A stretch of 64,000 bases of DNA from an uncultured bacterium. Lineage in GTDB: Bacteria; Armatimonadota; UBA5829. The notes under the pieces were generated by a model. That model saw nothing but the letters and a program-made list of their open reading frames with translations. It ran no database searches and was not told where the DNA came from. Location: NCBI GenBank assembly GCA_938074205.1, contig CALJES010000006.1, forward strand, positions 62,001 to 126,000. The letters run 5' to 3'. Positions 39,914 through 48,723 of this stretch are shown here, piece after piece (within the stretch, counting starts at the first letter, position 1; each line of letters begins with the position of its first letter). A program made the translations under genes and the position numbers.

Positions 39914-42019
39914 TTATTTAATGAAAGTTACTTGCTTTTTTTCGGACCAGTCAACATTTCGGGATTGGCCAAAACATTTCACCACGCACGGGCTATCTGA
40001 AACGCCTTCGGCACTGACTACCACACTGTTTCGTGTGGCGGTAACCCGTAGTGTCAGATCACGCCACCGGATTCTGTCTACCGTGAGTTCAGGCCAATCC
40101 GCTGGAAGATGAGGGTCTATAATGAATCCATCTGGCGTGGGCCTAAAACCCAGGAAACCATCCAAAATCACAGTCGGAACTAGAACGCTTTCGAAGAACT
40201 CGCAGTCAAGTCCAAGTCCACCTGGTTTGCCACAACCCTGCAGCGTACCATCGCGCGTTCCGTCATAGTATTTCCTGTAGCCTCCGGCCCTTTGAACTTC
40301 GTCGAACCATTCAACGATTTGACGCAATCTTTTCCACGCATCGTCTGGACCCAAGATCTTTATCCTAGCCATCAGATCGTGGTAGCTGAATCCGAGTACG
40401 GCACCACCGTCCTGTACTTGCCCACCAAACGGAATCGCCTCAGGAGCTGACCAGCCCCAGAAATAGTATTCTATGTTGCGCTTCGTTGTGGCACGCGGCG
40501 CAAAACGCCAGTAGTATATGTCCTTGCCCTGTGAGGTATCTCCCTCTACGTTCCTCTTGCCAGTCAGCCACTCCATTATAGACTGCGCATGTTCCAACGT
40601 GGCGAAGTCGTAGTATATTGCCTCGAAGTTTAGAAACGTGTAGCCGTAATCGTGCGTTTCGCCGTCGGCGTCAATGCAGTTGACAAACCGCCCGGTCTTG
40701 TCGTTCCAGAAAATCTCGTTTCCTAGTGCTTTAACTTCCTGCGCGTGTCTTGTCAATTCCTCCGGATCGAACGCAAGTACTCCTCGCGGAATGTTCCACG
40801 CGGGATGCTGAATAATAGCCTGTTCTATTGCTGCCATTGCCAGGAGAGCGTCGTAGTACAGTATTGTCGCGTAGCAGTCCTTATTGCCGAAAGGAATAAG
40901 ATCCCAGTAGTTGTCACCTATTCCGTGGCCATATAGTACTTGCTTGCCTTCTTTGGTTAACTTTAGCCCGCTGCGGCCGTCGTGACCCCACCAAGTGTTG
41001 TAAACATATTTGCGTTCGAGTGCTTTGTGCTCAGCCATAATATATCTAAGTGCCAACCGCATTCTGTTAATGTTCCGGCGAAGAAAGGCGAGGTCGCCCG
41101 TCCAGTTGAAATACGTGGCGCATCCGTGAATAAAGCTCTGTCCGGTAATATCGTGTCTTGTGTCGTATTGAGTGAAAGCCGAATGAATAACGACACTGCC
41201 GGGTGACCTGCGATTTCCAAAGTTTATGCGAAGCTTTGTAACAGTACCTTTCCACTCCGGATGTCTATATAGTGGGATGACACTGTAGTACAGTTGATCC
41301 CCATCCGGCGGGTCGAAGTACATCCGTTTCTCCGGTGTAAACTCTGGACTGTCCTGGGTGGTCCATTCCAAATACGGCTGAGCACTGCCATCTAGGTCGC
41401 GGGCTTTCCATCTGATCTGAAAAAATGGTGACTGGAAGGTGTCTATCGCAACCACAGGTGATTCAACAGATGCATTAGCTGCCATTATTGTAATATGCCA
41501 GCCATCCTCTCCTATCCCGTCGCTCTGAGCTGAGTGCAGAATCCAACCGTCCGTAGTGCTCAGTTCACTGGGACGCCACCCAGCTCCAACCGTATCCTTG
41601 AATGAGAAGTGCCAACCCATCCCACCTTTTCCCTGATTCCAAAATGGAAATGGCCAACCGTGCGGATGCGCTATTGATGGGTGTTGGTGCACCGACACGT
41701 AACCCTCTGCATCGATGAATCTGTTTGACAGTGCCTGACGCCACTGGTTGCGCATAGTCTGTGCCATACCGCCTGAGTCAACCGCAGGCCAAAGACTTGG
41801 TCCCGGTAGCCAGGAATCCCACAGAGTGGCCTTGGGTCCCGCCCCAGGATAGTGTAGCCAGTAAAGCGCTCGAAGACTGTTCAATTCGCGCTCGTAACCG
41901 GGAACAATAAATCGAGGGAAGTCATCGGGTGTTTGAGCAGTAGTCTCGGTCGACTGTATCCCGAGGATAATGACCAGCATACCTATCGCAGTTGTCATTG
42001 GCAGTGCAAACCTCCGCAC
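39914..42019 (-). CDS. Exported six-hairpin glycosidase-like protein
   Basis: A protein of about 701 residues. A hydrophobic signal segment lies at about residues 7-28 (TTAIGMLVIILGIQ...TTAQ). An N-terminal beta part contains HPHGWPFPFWNQG. From about residue 260 an (alpha/alpha)6-barrel-like region has GQSFIHGCATYFNWTGDLAFLRRN, YNTWWGHDGR and YGHGIGDNYWDLIPFG, which resembles GH63/GH65/GH78-type glycosidases. The C-terminal LPADWPELTVDRIRWRDLTLRV resembles the beta domain that closes these enzymes. GTG at 42019 follows AAGGA by eight bases; ATG at 41998 is the alternative. Substrate and catalytic acids are not assigned. Confidence 0.7.
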   Translation of the reverse strand: MRRFALPMTTAIGMLVIILGIQSTETTAQTPDDFPRFIVPGYERELNSLRALYWLHYPGAGPKATLWDSWLPGPSLWPAVDSGGMAQTMRNQWRQALSNRFIDAEGYVSVHQHPSIAHPHGWPFPFWNQGKGGMGWHFSFKDTVGAGWRPSELSTTDGWILHSAQSDGIGEDGWHITIMAANASVESPVVAIDTFQSPFFQIRWKARDLDGSAQPYLEWTTQDSPEFTPEKRMYFDPPDGDQLYYSVIPLYRHPEWKGTVTKLRINFGNRRSPGSVVIHSAFTQYDTRHDITGQSFIHGCATYFNWTGDLAFLRRNINRMRLALRYIMAEHKALERKYVYNTWWGHDGRSGLKLTKEGKQVLYGHGIGDNYWDLIPFGNKDCYATILYYDALLAMAAIEQAIIQHPAWNIPRGVLAFDPEELTRHAQEVKALGNEIFWNDKTGRFVNCIDADGETHDYGYTFLNFEAIYYDFATLEHAQSIMEWLTGKRNVEGDTSQGKDIYYWRFAPRATTKRNIEYYFWGWSAPEAIPFGGQVQDGGAVLGFSYHDLMARIKILGPDDAWKRLRQIVEWFDEVQRAGGYRKYYDGTRDGTLQGCGKPGGLGLDCEFFESVLVPTVILDGFLGFRPTPDGFIIDPHLPADWPELTVDRIRWRDLTLRVTATRNSVVVSAEGVSDSPCVVKCFGQSRNVDWSEKKQVTFIK

Positions 42020-42024
42020 CAAAG

Positions 42025-42831
42025 CTATCCTTTTTCTAAGGAGCCAATTGTGTCCTCCAGCATCTTCTGGGCACCAATGCGCATACACGAAATATCTCCC
42101 ACCACATAAACCAGATCGGCACCTTTACGGCTCCAATACCCGACGTTCGCAGGACTCGTAGATATTGCGACCGCCTTACCTACTTGCTTTACCACTTCAA
42201 TCGTGTGCTCTATCGCTGCGACGACACGTGGATCGGTAGTCTGCCCCGGCGATCCGAAACTTGTCGAAAGGTCTCCTGGTCCTATTAACACTGCGTCTAT
42301 ACCAGGTACCGAGCATAGTTCTGAGGCTCTCTCAACGGCTTCACACGTTTCTATCTGTATCATGAGGCACAGCTGGCTGTTCAGCTGTCGTTGCAGGTCC
42401 GCAATGTGTGCTCCAATTCCGTAGTTCAGAGCTCTTGAAGCGCCGTAGAACCCGCGACTGCCCAACGGACTATACTTGGCGTGGCGGACAAATTCCTCGA
42501 CTGTCTCCACTGTGTTTGCCATTGGCAGATTAATGATGTCAGGACCACATTCTGCAGCTTTGAGCACATTTTCGCGCCTAGAATCCGCAATTCGAATCAT
42601 TGTTAAAAGATTCAAGCCTGACGCAATGCGACAAAGATCCTCAGCCTGCGCGAAGGTAACAAATTGATGTTCCATCTCGATCCAGATGGAGTCGTAGCCT
42701 AAGCGCGCGACAATTTCTAAGAACGCAGGATTGTAGCTGCTGACAGCTGCTCCAATAAGTACCGGCCTTTTTCTGTTCTTAAGCGCTTGCTCGAGCCGAC
42801 TCAATTTTTCATTCCCTCTCGGAAACAGCAT
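42025..42831 (-). CDS. HpcH/HpaI-family aldolase
   Basis: A 268-residue class II pyruvate-dependent aldolase or lyase of the HpcH/HpaI family. The barrel segments GAAVSSYNPAFLEIVARLGYDSIWIEMEH, KAAECGPDIINLPMANTVE and GVDAVLIGPGDLSTSFG-type segments are typical (the protein reads GIDAVLIGPGDLS). Family members cleave 2-oxo-3-deoxy sugar acids or hydroxy-keto diacids to pyruvate and an aldehyde. ATG at 42831 is used, but a TTG nine codons later has a better-spaced GAGAGGGA. It ends five bases before the glycosidase start, so the two probably act in one carbohydrate pathway; the substrate is unknown. Confidence 0.85.
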   Translation of the reverse strand: MLFPRGNEKLSRLEQALKNRKRPVLIGAAVSSYNPAFLEIVARLGYDSIWIEMEHQFVTFAQAEDLCRIASGLNLLTMIRIADSRRENVLKAAECGPDIINLPMANTVETVEEFVRHAKYSPLGSRGFYGASRALNYGIGAHIADLQRQLNSQLCLMIQIETCEAVERASELCSVPGIDAVLIGPGDLSTSFGSPGQTTDPRVVAAIEHTIEVVKQVGKAVAISTSPANVGYWSRKGADLVYVVGDISCMRIGAQKMLEDTIGSLEKG

Positions 42832-42923
42832 TGTAAGCAGGGAAAACCTCCATGCACAATTGTCAATTATCCGACGGTCACTGTACTACCTGCTTCACCA
42901 TGCGTCGCCATAGGCACTGTTCA

Positions 42924-42965
42924 CAAAAGAGAGCCCGAGGAAGCATAGTAGTCCGCTCCTCGGGC
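42924..42965 (-). terminator. Rho-independent terminator after the ferritin gene
   Basis: A perfect 9-bp inverted repeat, GCCCGAGGA (42933-42941) and TCCTCGGGC (42957-42965), with a 15-base loop. On the minus strand it is followed by TCTCTTTTG. It lies 35 bases past the ferritin stop in the 168-base gap before the aldolase gene; the rest of that gap has no clear signal. Confidence 0.75.
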
Positions 42966-42999
42966 CAGATAAAGTTGGTCAGTCCGCTATTCTGTGTTT

Positions 43000-43488
43000 C
43001 TAACCCATCATCTGAGCTATTCTGTGCTCCAAGCCAAGCATCTGTTGCGGACCAGCCGCTTTAACAAGCGTAAGTAGATATTCCGCACTGGAAACTTCTT
43101 CAACTTGCTCGTCCACATACCACTGCAAGAAGCTGCGAGTTGCGTAGTCTCTCTGCTGGTCTGCAAGCGCAACGAGTTCATTGATGCGCTTAGTAACCTC
43201 GAGCTCGTGATCAAGCGACTGCTTAGCTATGCTTTCGACAGAATCCCAGTCACCCTTAGGCTCATCGATAGTCTTCATGGTAACTTTGCCTCCGACACTG
43301 AGCACGTACCTGATCATCTTCATTGCGTGCTCGCGTTCTTCATCAGCGTGCTTGAAGAAGTAGTCCGCTAGGATCTTCAATCCCATGCTCTCTAAGGCAG
43401 CTGCCATCCCTAGATACGTGTGTGCAGAATATTGCTCGAAGTTTATTTGCTCGTTCAGCTTTGCGTTCATTTGCTCAGAAATCAACAT
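43000..43488 (-). CDS. ftn: Non-haem ferritin
   Basis: A 162-residue iron-storage ferritin, cytoplasmic and 24-meric in the family. Ferroxidase-centre residues are seen in INFEQYSAHTYLGMAAALESMG (first Glu, Tyr) and HADEEREHAMKM (Glu...Glu-x2-His), with further Glu and Gln in LDHELEVTKRIN and FLQWYVDEQVEE. ATG at 43488 has AAGGAGG eight bases upstream. The open frame upstream has no similarity. It is divergent from mlaE and separated from it by about 140 bases. Confidence 0.95.
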   Translation of the reverse strand: MLISEQMNAKLNEQINFEQYSAHTYLGMAAALESMGLKILADYFFKHADEEREHAMKMIRYVLSVGGKVTMKTIDEPKGDWDSVESIAKQSLDHELEVTKRINELVALADQQRDYATRSFLQWYVDEQVEEVSSAEYLLTLVKAAGPQQMLGLEHRIAQMMG

Positions 43489-43549
43489 GCTTCTAACCTC
43501 CTTAAAGCATAGTGTGCGTATTTCAGTTACTTTTGCCCCAATAAAGCAC

Positions 43550-43580
43550 ATTCTAAACACGCGCTGTAGGCGTTTATCAA
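43550..43580 (-). promoter_or_regulatory. Candidate ferritin promoter
   Basis: Minus strand TTGATA (43575-43580), a 19-base spacer and TAGAAT (43550-43555). The spacer is two bases longer than ideal. No clear Fur box is seen between it and the ATG. Confidence 0.4.
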
Positions 43581-43593
43581 ATATCCCGCCGCG

Positions 43594-43623
43594 TTGACAC
43601 CCAGAAGACGACTCAAGTAGAAT
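43594..43623 (+). promoter_or_regulatory. Promoter of the mlaE-mlaF-mlaD unit
   Basis: Perfect TTGACA (43594-43599), an 18-base spacer and TAGAAT (43618-43623). The predicted transcription start (about 43630) coincides with the first possible GTG start codon of mlaE. Either the mRNA is leaderless or translation starts at ATG 43747. Confidence 0.8.
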
Positions 43624-43629
43624 TACGCT

Positions 43630-44511
43630 GTGAGCAGAGCCGACAGGTGCCAACCTGATAACAATACGCAAAGGGCGTCATCCGACAACTCTGGCCGCAT
43701 TCAAGAACACATCGCTTCAGTGGCCCTTGCACCTGGCAACGCGGTAATGAGGTCACTGGATCAATTCTTCGAGTTTCTAGGCGAGTCATTCCTGCTGGTG
43801 TTGAGGACTTGTAGTTTCATATTTCGGCTAGACGTAGATCTCAGAGAAATGCTCCGCCAGATGGCAATTATTGGGGTTGCATCCTTGCCAATAGTCGTTG
43901 TAACAGTTGTATTCTCTGGCGCAGTGCTCTCCCTGTATATGTCGCAGCTAGTGGTAAAATGGGGTGTCGGCGGATATACAGGCGCGGCAGTCGGCTTGTC
44001 TATTGCTCGCGAGCTTGGACCTGTCGTGACCGCCGTGGTCGTAGCAGCAAGAGCCGGCAGCGCTATCGCTGCCGAAATCGGCACTATGCAGGTGACCGAA
44101 CAGATTGATGCGCTACGCGCTCTTGCGGTAAGTCCTGTGCAATATCTTGTTGTACCCAGGTTATTGGCATCGATCGTAATGCTCCCGATATTGACGTTGA
44201 TAGCAGATATTACGGGAGTCATTGCCGGCTACGGGGTTGCTGTTGTGAACGGAGTTGCAGGCGAGAGTTTCATCAGCAGCCTAAAGATGCAGTTGACTAC
44301 ATATGACGTCACTATGGGATTGATAAAAACCCTTTTCTTCGGCGCCGTAGTTGCCACAGTGGGTTCTCAGCAGGGTCTTAGGACATCAGGAGGAGCCACA
44401 GGGGTAGGAAGATCTACCACTAGCGCCGTCGTGAAATCTATTGTCATCATCTACATTCTCAACTTCTTCCTGGCTTACGTTATGTTCGGCGGAAAGACCG
44501 CATTTCTATGA
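43630..44511 (+). CDS. mlaE: MlaE-type ABC transporter permease
   Basis: An MlaE/YrbE-family (DUF140) permease of an MCE lipid transporter in the inner membrane, 293 residues from GTG 43630 or 254 from ATG 43747. Family segments are SGAVLSLYMSQLVVKWG, the signature ELGPVVTAVVVAARAGSAIAAEIGTM and EQIDALRALAVSPVQYLVVPR. About five hydrophobic helices are seen. The first 39 residues of the long form are polar and not family-like, which favours 43747, but the promoter position permits a leaderless GTG. It overlaps mlaF by four bases. Confidence 0.92.
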   Translation: MSRADRCQPDNNTQRASSDNSGRIQEHIASVALAPGNAVMRSLDQFFEFLGESFLLVLRTCSFIFRLDVDLREMLRQMAIIGVASLPIVVVTVVFSGAVLSLYMSQLVVKWGVGGYTGAAVGLSIARELGPVVTAVVVAARAGSAIAAEIGTMQVTEQIDALRALAVSPVQYLVVPRLLASIVMLPILTLIADITGVIAGYGVAVVNGVAGESFISSLKMQLTTYDVTMGLIKTLFFGAVVATVGSQQGLRTSGGATGVGRSTTSAVVKSIVIIYILNFFLAYVMFGGKTAFL

Positions 44512-45257
44512 TTTCAGCGGTTAACCTATCGTATGCAGTCGGCAAGAACTTTATTCTAGACGGTGTAAATCTAACCGTCGAAAAAGGCGAAAGCCTGGCG
44601 ATCATGGGGATGTCCGGAGCAGGAAAGAGCACGCTGCTCAAATGTATGGGCGGACTCCTTCGACCTACGTCAGGCAGTGTGATAGTAGACGGTATTGATC
44701 TAGCACAAACTAGTGAAGGCGACTTGAACCTTGTCAGAATCAAGATTGGAATGGTTTTTCAATACGCCGCTCTTTTTGATTCCATGACGGTTTATGAGAA
44801 CGTCGCATTCGGGCTCAGAAGACATAGGCATCTTACTGAAAAAGAAATAGCACGAGTAGTAAGAGAAAAGCTGGCAATGGTAGGTTTGCCTCACACGGAG
44901 AACATGATGCCTTCTGAGCTCTCAGGCGGCATGCAGAAAAGGGTCGGTCTTGCTCGGGCTCTGGCACTAGATCCGGAAATCGTTCTATACGACGAGCCCA
45001 CCGCGGGATTAGATCCTATAACCTCCGCAGTTATAGCGGAGTTGATCGTGAAAACTCGCGACCAGCTTGGTGTTACGTCCGTAGTCGTATCTCACGACCT
45101 AGCAACTATTAGGCGAGTTGCCAAGCGAATAGCAATGCTTCACGATGGAAAGATCGTCGCAATGGGAAGTACAAAAGAGATCGAGTCAACTTTAAATCCT
45201 ATCGTCCGGCAGTTCCTGACGGGCAGCGCGTTCGGTCCTATCCAAATAACACGATGA
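44508..45257 (+). CDS. mlaF: MlaF-type ABC transporter ATPase
   Basis: A 249-residue ATP-binding subunit. Walker A is GMSGAGKST (about residue 35), the ABC signature LSGGMQKRVGLARAL, Walker B IVLYDEPTAGLDP and the switch histidine VVSHD. The motif FQYAALFDSMTVYENVAFGLR is typical of the Mla/Ttg2A subfamily. Start and stop overlap mlaE and mlaD by four bases each, so the three are translationally coupled. It powers phospholipid movement between membranes in characterised homologues. Confidence 0.95.
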   Translation: MISAVNLSYAVGKNFILDGVNLTVEKGESLAIMGMSGAGKSTLLKCMGGLLRPTSGSVIVDGIDLAQTSEGDLNLVRIKIGMVFQYAALFDSMTVYENVAFGLRRHRHLTEKEIARVVREKLAMVGLPHTENMMPSELSGGMQKRVGLARALALDPEIVLYDEPTAGLDPITSAVIAELIVKTRDQLGVTSVVVSHDLATIRRVAKRIAMLHDGKIVAMGSTKEIESTLNPIVRQFLTGSAFGPIQITR

Positions 45258-46711
45258 AGATAAAAGCGGAAACACAAGTAGGCATAGTAGTCTTCACGGG
45301 CCTGGTAGCGCTCGTTTTAGTTTACTGGTTCCTGGGCGGACTGGGATTGCGCGCCACAACATATAATATCTACGCCATTTTCGAAAATGCTCAGAAGCTT
45401 CAACGCGGCGCCGATGTAAGAATGTCCGGAATTAAGATTGGTCTTGTCGCAAACACCAGGTTGACAGAGGATGCTAAGGCTCGCGTTGACATGCTGATTG
45501 AAAATGGAGTAATGATTCCGAAAGATTCCGTGGCTCGTATTACAACCGGGTCATTTATTGGGGAGTACTATGTCGAGATTGAACCCGGCAAGAGTCGCAA
45601 ACCGCTAGGGCGCTTCGCACAGATCCGAACCAGATCAACTGTCACGCCAGATGAGCTCATCGAAGGTGCTAACGAAGCCCTCCAAACACTCGAAGCATCA
45701 CTGAGAAAACTCAATTCTCTGTTCGCAGGCGAAAAACTGCCGGGTCTAATTGAAGACACTGTAATATCGCTCGATAAAGCAGCAAAGTCAGCTGCAAATC
45801 TTGTCTCCTCGATGCAAACAGTTGTAGATCGTATGGCACCGGAAATCTACCAGACAGTACGAAATGCGCGCAGTACAACTGCGTCTGCGGCCGAAGTCGG
45901 TGCCTTAGTCAGAGATATGGTGCGCGAGGATTTGCGACCCAAGATTTCGACACTCCTCGCAAGCTCAGAGGCACTACTCAAAAACCTTAATACCGCCGTG
46001 GATAGCGTGCAGGAAGTCATAAAAGGCTATAAGAGCAGTGGAGCAGCACTGAGCGGAACTCTCGATAAAGCACAGGCCACGCTTGATACGATAAATGAAG
46101 CTGCAGTCCAGGCAAAGGAAATGCTAACCAAGCTAAACGAGGCCAGTTCGTCGATAAAAGAACTTGCAACCGATGAAGGCATCAAGGAAGATATTCGGAA
46201 GACCATTCGAGATATATCCGAGGTGAGTGGTCAGCTCAAGCAAACCGTTGAAGCCATCAGCCGAAGATTGGGTCCAGTTGTAGGTCCTAGCCCTGAACTA
46301 GTAAAACGTATACCCGAATACGGATTTACCGTGAATGCTCTGGCAAACACGAGCAGAGGTCAGAGTAGATTTGATGCATACTACACCTTCCTACGAGACA
46401 GTAATTTCTACCGCATCGGCGGATATGATATAGGAGAGAACACTAAGTTGATCGCTCAAGGTGGTTCACTGCTCGGACAGAGAATGTCTCTACGGTACGG
46501 CATCTACGCCTCGCGGATTGGGGTTGGAAGCGATTACCGTTTCGGGCAGAGAGGTCTGTTGTCAGCAGATTTCTACAGGCCGAACGATCTGCAACTTGAA
46601 ATGCGAGGCACCTTCAAAGTTCGCGACTGGTTGCGATTTTATGTAGGCACGAATGATTTGCTTGATCGAGAGAACCGAGATTTTATCGTCGGTTTGCAAT
46701 ATAGAAAGTGA
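45254..46711 (+). CDS. mlaD: MCE-domain substrate-binding protein with extended C-terminus
   Basis: A 485-residue MCE protein. One membrane helix lies at residues 9-31, then a single MCE domain at about 35-115 (YNIYAIFENAQKLQRGADVRMSGIKIG). Residues 130-340 are helical and probably coiled coil. Residues from about 350 are rich in alternating aromatic and polar residues (RFDAYYTFLRDSNFYRIGG, RLLSADFY-like strands, RDWLRFYVG) and end VGLQYRK, like an outer-membrane beta-strand terminus. E. coli MlaD is about 183 residues, so the extension could reach the outer membrane. It is coupled to mlaF. Confidence 0.88.
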   Translation: MKIKAETQVGIVVFTGLVALVLVYWFLGGLGLRATTYNIYAIFENAQKLQRGADVRMSGIKIGLVANTRLTEDAKARVDMLIENGVMIPKDSVARITTGSFIGEYYVEIEPGKSRKPLGRFAQIRTRSTVTPDELIEGANEALQTLEASLRKLNSLFAGEKLPGLIEDTVISLDKAAKSAANLVSSMQTVVDRMAPEIYQTVRNARSTTASAAEVGALVRDMVREDLRPKISTLLASSEALLKNLNTAVDSVQEVIKGYKSSGAALSGTLDKAQATLDTINEAAVQAKEMLTKLNEASSSIKELATDEGIKEDIRKTIRDISEVSGQLKQTVEAISRRLGPVVGPSPELVKRIPEYGFTVNALANTSRGQSRFDAYYTFLRDSNFYRIGGYDIGENTKLIAQGGSLLGQRMSLRYGIYASRIGVGSDYRFGQRGLLSADFYRPNDLQLEMRGTFKVRDWLRFYVGTNDLLDRENRDFIVGLQYRK

Positions 46712-46726
46712 CAAGGAGTTACCCCC

Positions 46727-47185
46727 ATGAGAGTTATATTAACCAAAGATGTAAAAGACCTTGGTAAAGCAGGAGATGTAGTAAATGTGGCTGAGGGGTA
46801 CGGGCGCAACTATCTGCTGCCACGGAAGTTGGCGATACTGGCTGATGCCGGAGCCCTCAAAGCGCTGGAGCACAAGAAGCGCATACTTGAAATGAAAGGC
46901 GAACAACTAGCAGCTCAGGCTCGAGAAATTGCTGAAAGGCTCAAAGACATTCGAGTCACCATAACTGGAAAGTCGGGCAGCGGCACAAAGCTCTATGGCT
47001 CCGTAACTAGCCAGGAAATTGCAGACGCACTTCTAAAGCAACACTCCATAAAGATTGACAAGCGCAAGATTCACATAACGGAACCAATCAAGAATATTGG
47101 CACGTTCGAAGTACCCGTAAAACTGCATCACGACGTATCGGCCATTATCCACGTAGACGTAGTAAGCGAACCTGCGGAAGGCTAA
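46727..47185 (+). CDS. rplI: Ribosomal protein L9
   Basis: A 152-residue large-subunit protein. The N-terminal domain MRVILTKDVKDLGKAGDVVNV and the signature GYGRNYLLPRKLAI are diagnostic; the long connecting helix and C-terminal domain (KLYGSVTSQEIADAL) follow. ATG at 46727 has AAGGAG eight bases upstream, 15 bases after mlaD. It precedes dnaB by 87 bases, the usual rplI-dnaB order. Confidence 0.98.
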   Translation: MRVILTKDVKDLGKAGDVVNVAEGYGRNYLLPRKLAILADAGALKALEHKKRILEMKGEQLAAQAREIAERLKDIRVTITGKSGSGTKLYGSVTSQEIADALLKQHSIKIDKRKIHITEPIKNIGTFEVPVKLHHDVSAIIHVDVVSEPAEG

Positions 47186-47272
47186 GTTTTTGATAGTGAT
47201 TCTGTGAACTTTACTGAACGCAAAAAGGAATTCGCACCGTAAGACCGACTTACTGGGTCTGCGGAGGGCTAG

Positions 47273-48679
47273 ATGGAATCAACTGCGGCGATTCTTGGAA
47301 AAATCCCGCCACAAAACATTGAGGCTGAACAGTCCACCCTTGGCTCGATGATGATCGAGAAGATGGCTCTTGAAAAAGGGCTGGAAATCTTGCGAGCAGA
47401 GGACTTTTATCGCCCGGCACATCAGGAGATCTTTGATTGTCTTGCAACCCTGGCTGAGCGTGATGAACCCGCAGACCTAATAACTCTGCAAGAGGAACTA
47501 CGCAGGCGCGGAAAGCTTGAGGATTGCGGAGGCACAGAGTATCTTATGGCCCTCGTAGATTCCGTTCCGACAGCTGCCAACATAGAACACTATGCTCGAA
47601 TTGTCGAGGAGAAGGCTATACTGCGCCGACTTATTGCCGCCGGCACTGAAATAATCGCTATGGCACACAATGAGGAAGACGACGCAGACACCATCACGGA
47701 ACGTGCCGAACAGATTGTATTCCGTGTGGCGCAGCGTCGACTGGGACAGTACTTCCGTCCGATAACCCCTCTCGTAATGCAAACTTGGGAGTGGATAGAC
47801 CGTCGTTACCACGAGAAGGGTGAGACGTCTGGCTTGCCTACTGGCTTTACAAAACTGGATCATATTACGTCGGGGCTCCAACCGAGTGACCTAATAATAA
47901 TTGCTGGACGGCCGTCTATGGGCAAGACAGCACTGGCACTTGACATTGCGATAAACGCAGCCACTAAAGCTAAGCAGACAGTGGCGATATTCTCCATCGA
48001 AATGTCTGCCGAACAACTGGTCCAACGTATGTTATGCTCAGTGGCTAGAGCTAATGCTTATAGGCTGCGGACAGGTTACTTTGATGATTCCGAATGGAAT
48101 CGCCTCGCCCAGGCCGCAAACACGCTTTGGGATGCTCCAATATACATAGACGATACAACCGAGCTGACAACTCTGGCGATGCGCGCCAAGGCGCGTAGAT
48201 TGAAAGCGGAGCATGGTTTGGGACTCGTAATAGTAGACTACTTGCAGCTTGTGCGTTCGCATCGGCGTGCAGAGAATCGCCAGCAGGAAATTTCTGAGAT
48301 TGCAAGAGGGCTGAAGTCGCTTGCACGAGAACTGAGGGTGCCTGTCATTGCTGTATCGCAGCTTAGTAGAGCACCAGAAAAAAGGGACGACAAGCGGCCC
48401 ATGCTTTCCGACTTAAGAGAATCTGGTTCCATTGAAGCAGAAGCTGACCTTGTGGCACTGCTGTATAGACCTGAATATTATGAGCGGCGTGAACTAGAAG
48501 ACACCGAAGCAGTTCGCGGCCGAGAAGGCGAAACATATGATCCAAGCGCTCGTCATGTAGAAACCGCAGAAGTTATTATAGCCAAACATCGCAACGGACC
48601 TACTGGAACTGTGAAACTTGGGTTTGTTCGCGAGTTTACCTCTTTTGAAAATCTCTACGAAGAAGATGACGCAAAGTGA
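47273..48679 (+). CDS. dnaB: Replicative DNA helicase
   Basis: A 468-residue hexameric helicase. The N-terminal domain (PPQNIEAEQSTLGSMMI) and the RecA-like domain with Walker A (IIAGRPSMGKTALALDIA), Walker B (GLVIVDYLQL) and the DLRESGSIEAEADLV segment are complete. No intein is present. ATG at 47273 follows GGAGGG by four bases. The 87-base gap before it has only a 5-bp hairpin and no clear promoter or terminator. Confidence 0.97.
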   Translation: MESTAAILGKIPPQNIEAEQSTLGSMMIEKMALEKGLEILRAEDFYRPAHQEIFDCLATLAERDEPADLITLQEELRRRGKLEDCGGTEYLMALVDSVPTAANIEHYARIVEEKAILRRLIAAGTEIIAMAHNEEDDADTITERAEQIVFRVAQRRLGQYFRPITPLVMQTWEWIDRRYHEKGETSGLPTGFTKLDHITSGLQPSDLIIIAGRPSMGKTALALDIAINAATKAKQTVAIFSIEMSAEQLVQRMLCSVARANAYRLRTGYFDDSEWNRLAQAANTLWDAPIYIDDTTELTTLAMRAKARRLKAEHGLGLVIVDYLQLVRSHRRAENRQQEISEIARGLKSLARELRVPVIAVSQLSRAPEKRDDKRPMLSDLRESGSIEAEADLVALLYRPEYYERRELEDTEAVRGREGETYDPSARHVETAEVIIAKHRNGPTGTVKLGFVREFTSFENLYEEDDAK

Positions 48680-48723
48680 TCTTTTTCGTAGACTGATACG
48701 CTTTTAATGCACGGAGGTAGTAT

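Noticed and set aside
42832-42923. Possible promoter (GATAAT, TTGACA) before the aldolase gene
   Set aside because: The GATAAT has no -35 at proper spacing, and the TTGACA has no -10 downstream.
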